Source of the DNA: an uncultured Bacteroidales bacterium
GTDB lineage: Bacteria > Bacteroidota > Bacteroidia > Bacteroidales > Paludibacteraceae
Reading direction: 5' to 3'
Assembly (NCBI GenBank): GCA_903912795.1
Contig: CAIWIS010000850.1
Span: forward strand, 1-7,305
Length of the DNA: 7,305 nucleotides
How positions within the stretch are numbered: position 1 is the first letter of the stretch; the number at the start of each line of letters is the position of its first letter. The notes under the pieces were generated by a model. It was not told where the DNA came from. It made no database searches and was given only the letters and a program-made list of their open reading frames with translations. Positions 6,783 to 7,305 of this stretch are shown piece after piece. A program made the position numbers and the translations under genes.

Positions 6783-7043
6783 TTATTTTTTTTCTAATTT
6801 ACGGCGTTCAATTTTTCCGTTTGGCGAAATTAGTTTGGCAATGTATATACCACGTGTAAGGCTTTTAAGACAAACTACATCGTCGCAAACAATATTCTGG
6901 GTAATTAACACACGGCAATGCATATCGCTTATTACTAGCTTTACATTACCTTCGATGCCACTAATCTGTACCTGATCGGTTGCAGGGTTTGGTGTAAAAC
7001 AAATTTTTAACTGTTGAACGTTTGATTGAGTTATGGTTTCCAT
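6783..7043 (-). CDS. Orphan T9SS type A sorting-domain protein (86 aa), possibly a remnant
   Basis: Residues 12-86 form almost a complete T9SS type A C-terminal domain: FTPNPATDQVQI, then VKLVISDMHCRVL, then the typical LTRGIYIAKLISPNGK and a basic end RRKLEKK. In its family this domain is the last part of exported proteins and directs them through the type IX secretion system. Here nothing precedes it except 11 residues (METITQSNVQQ), and there is no signal peptide. In-frame TAA codons stand 18 and 21 bp upstream of the ATG, so the frame cannot be extended into a cargo. It is either a stand-alone small protein or the surviving 3' end of a decayed secreted-protein gene. In favour of an active gene are its own terminator and a promoter-like array upstream. 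The domain itself is near normal length with no frameshift. Confidence 0.8.
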   Translation of the reverse strand: METITQSNVQQLKICFTPNPATDQVQISGIEGNVKLVISDMHCRVLITQNIVCDDVVCLKSLTRGIYIAKLISPNGKIERRKLEKK

Positions 7044-7082
7044 TATGTAAAAATTGGTTTATTATCTGATTTTTCCTTACAT

Positions 7083-7114
7083 CATCGACACAAGATTTGA
7101 CTCTTGTATCGATG
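7083..7114 (-). promoter_or_regulatory. Leader hairpin upstream of the orphan T9SS-domain gene
   Basis: Positions 7083-7095 pair with 7102-7114 (12 pairs, one C/A mismatch, 6-nt loop). The structure would sit about 40 nt before the ATG at 7043, inside the predicted leader. There is no T-tract on either side, so it is unlikely to be a simple intrinsic terminator. It could be a leader RNA structure or a protein-binding palindrome; no riboswitch class is recognised. Confidence 0.5.
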
Positions 7115-7240
7115 TGCTTAGCGCGACAAACAGTTATTGAAAAAACAAAACAAAATTGGGACTACTCCTATTTAATACTTTACAATACAACTAGTTACAA
7201 ATAAAACTATTGTACAAAGCAAAGCCTTGAATATCAGTTT

Positions 7241-7304
7241 CAAAATTAGGGAAAAGAATGGAGCGTTTATATAGGTGTAAATCCTGATTTTTTATAAGTG
7301 TAAA
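7241..7304 (-). promoter_or_regulatory. Candidate promoter with variant tandem repeats for the orphan T9SS-domain gene
   Basis: CAAAATTA at 7241-7248 gives TAATTTTG, a TAnnTTTG box, on the minus strand. ATAGGTGTAAA (7271-7281) and ATAAGTGTAAA (7294-7304) are direct repeats, 10 of 11 identical, with a 23-bp period. The first repeat starts 22 bp beyond the -7 box, the same spacer as in the two other minus-strand promoters. The repeat unit differs from TGCCAAAAGGTAAA although both end in a GGT/GTAAA-like core. It may be the site of a related regulator or chance; the array runs to the window edge. Confidence 0.4.
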
Positions 7305-7305
7305 C

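Overview
The window looks like a chromosomal piece of a Bacteroidota bacterium, most likely order Bacteroidales. The reasons are low GC, starts without Shine-Dalgarno sequences, -7 boxes of the TAnnTTTG type, type IX secretion (T9SS) type A sorting domains, a FISUMP domain and a seven-TM membrane-anchored AraC-type regulator. A genus cannot be named from the sequence alone.

Layout. Positions 25-67 hold a strong intrinsic terminator for the minus-strand gene at 89-4831. That gene encodes a 1580-residue exported multidomain protein: signal peptide, beta-sandwich, Fn3-like domain, an internal T9SS type A-like domain, FISUMP domain, FG-GAP/VCBS repeats and an unrecognised beta-rich C-terminal module. 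A 212-bp regulatory region (4832-5043) separates it from a divergent plus-strand gene (5044-6213) for a membrane-anchored AraC-family regulator. A convergent minus-strand gene of 74 codons (6241-6465, unknown function) follows. A 317-bp gap (6466-6782) carries that gene's promoter and the terminator of the next one. The last gene (6783-7043, minus) encodes an orphan T9SS type A domain with no signal peptide, and its upstream region runs to the window end with a leader hairpin and a promoter-like array.

The main discovery candidate is a shared promoter cassette. Two copies of TGCCAAAAGGTAAA lie exactly 20 bp apart, 22 bp upstream of a minus-strand -7 box TATTTTTG. This occurs both in front of the large exported protein and in front of the 74-residue protein, with identical spacing. 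A divergent variant with the same 22-bp spacer lies upstream of the orphan T9SS-domain gene. Direct repeats two helical turns apart and next to the -33 region suit an AraC-type activator, and the only regulator in view is the membrane-anchored AraC protein, whose own predicted leader contains one of the arrays. The working model (inference) is a membrane sensor/activator that turns on a large secreted, possibly membrane-active protein plus a small partner, and controls itself through the same operators.
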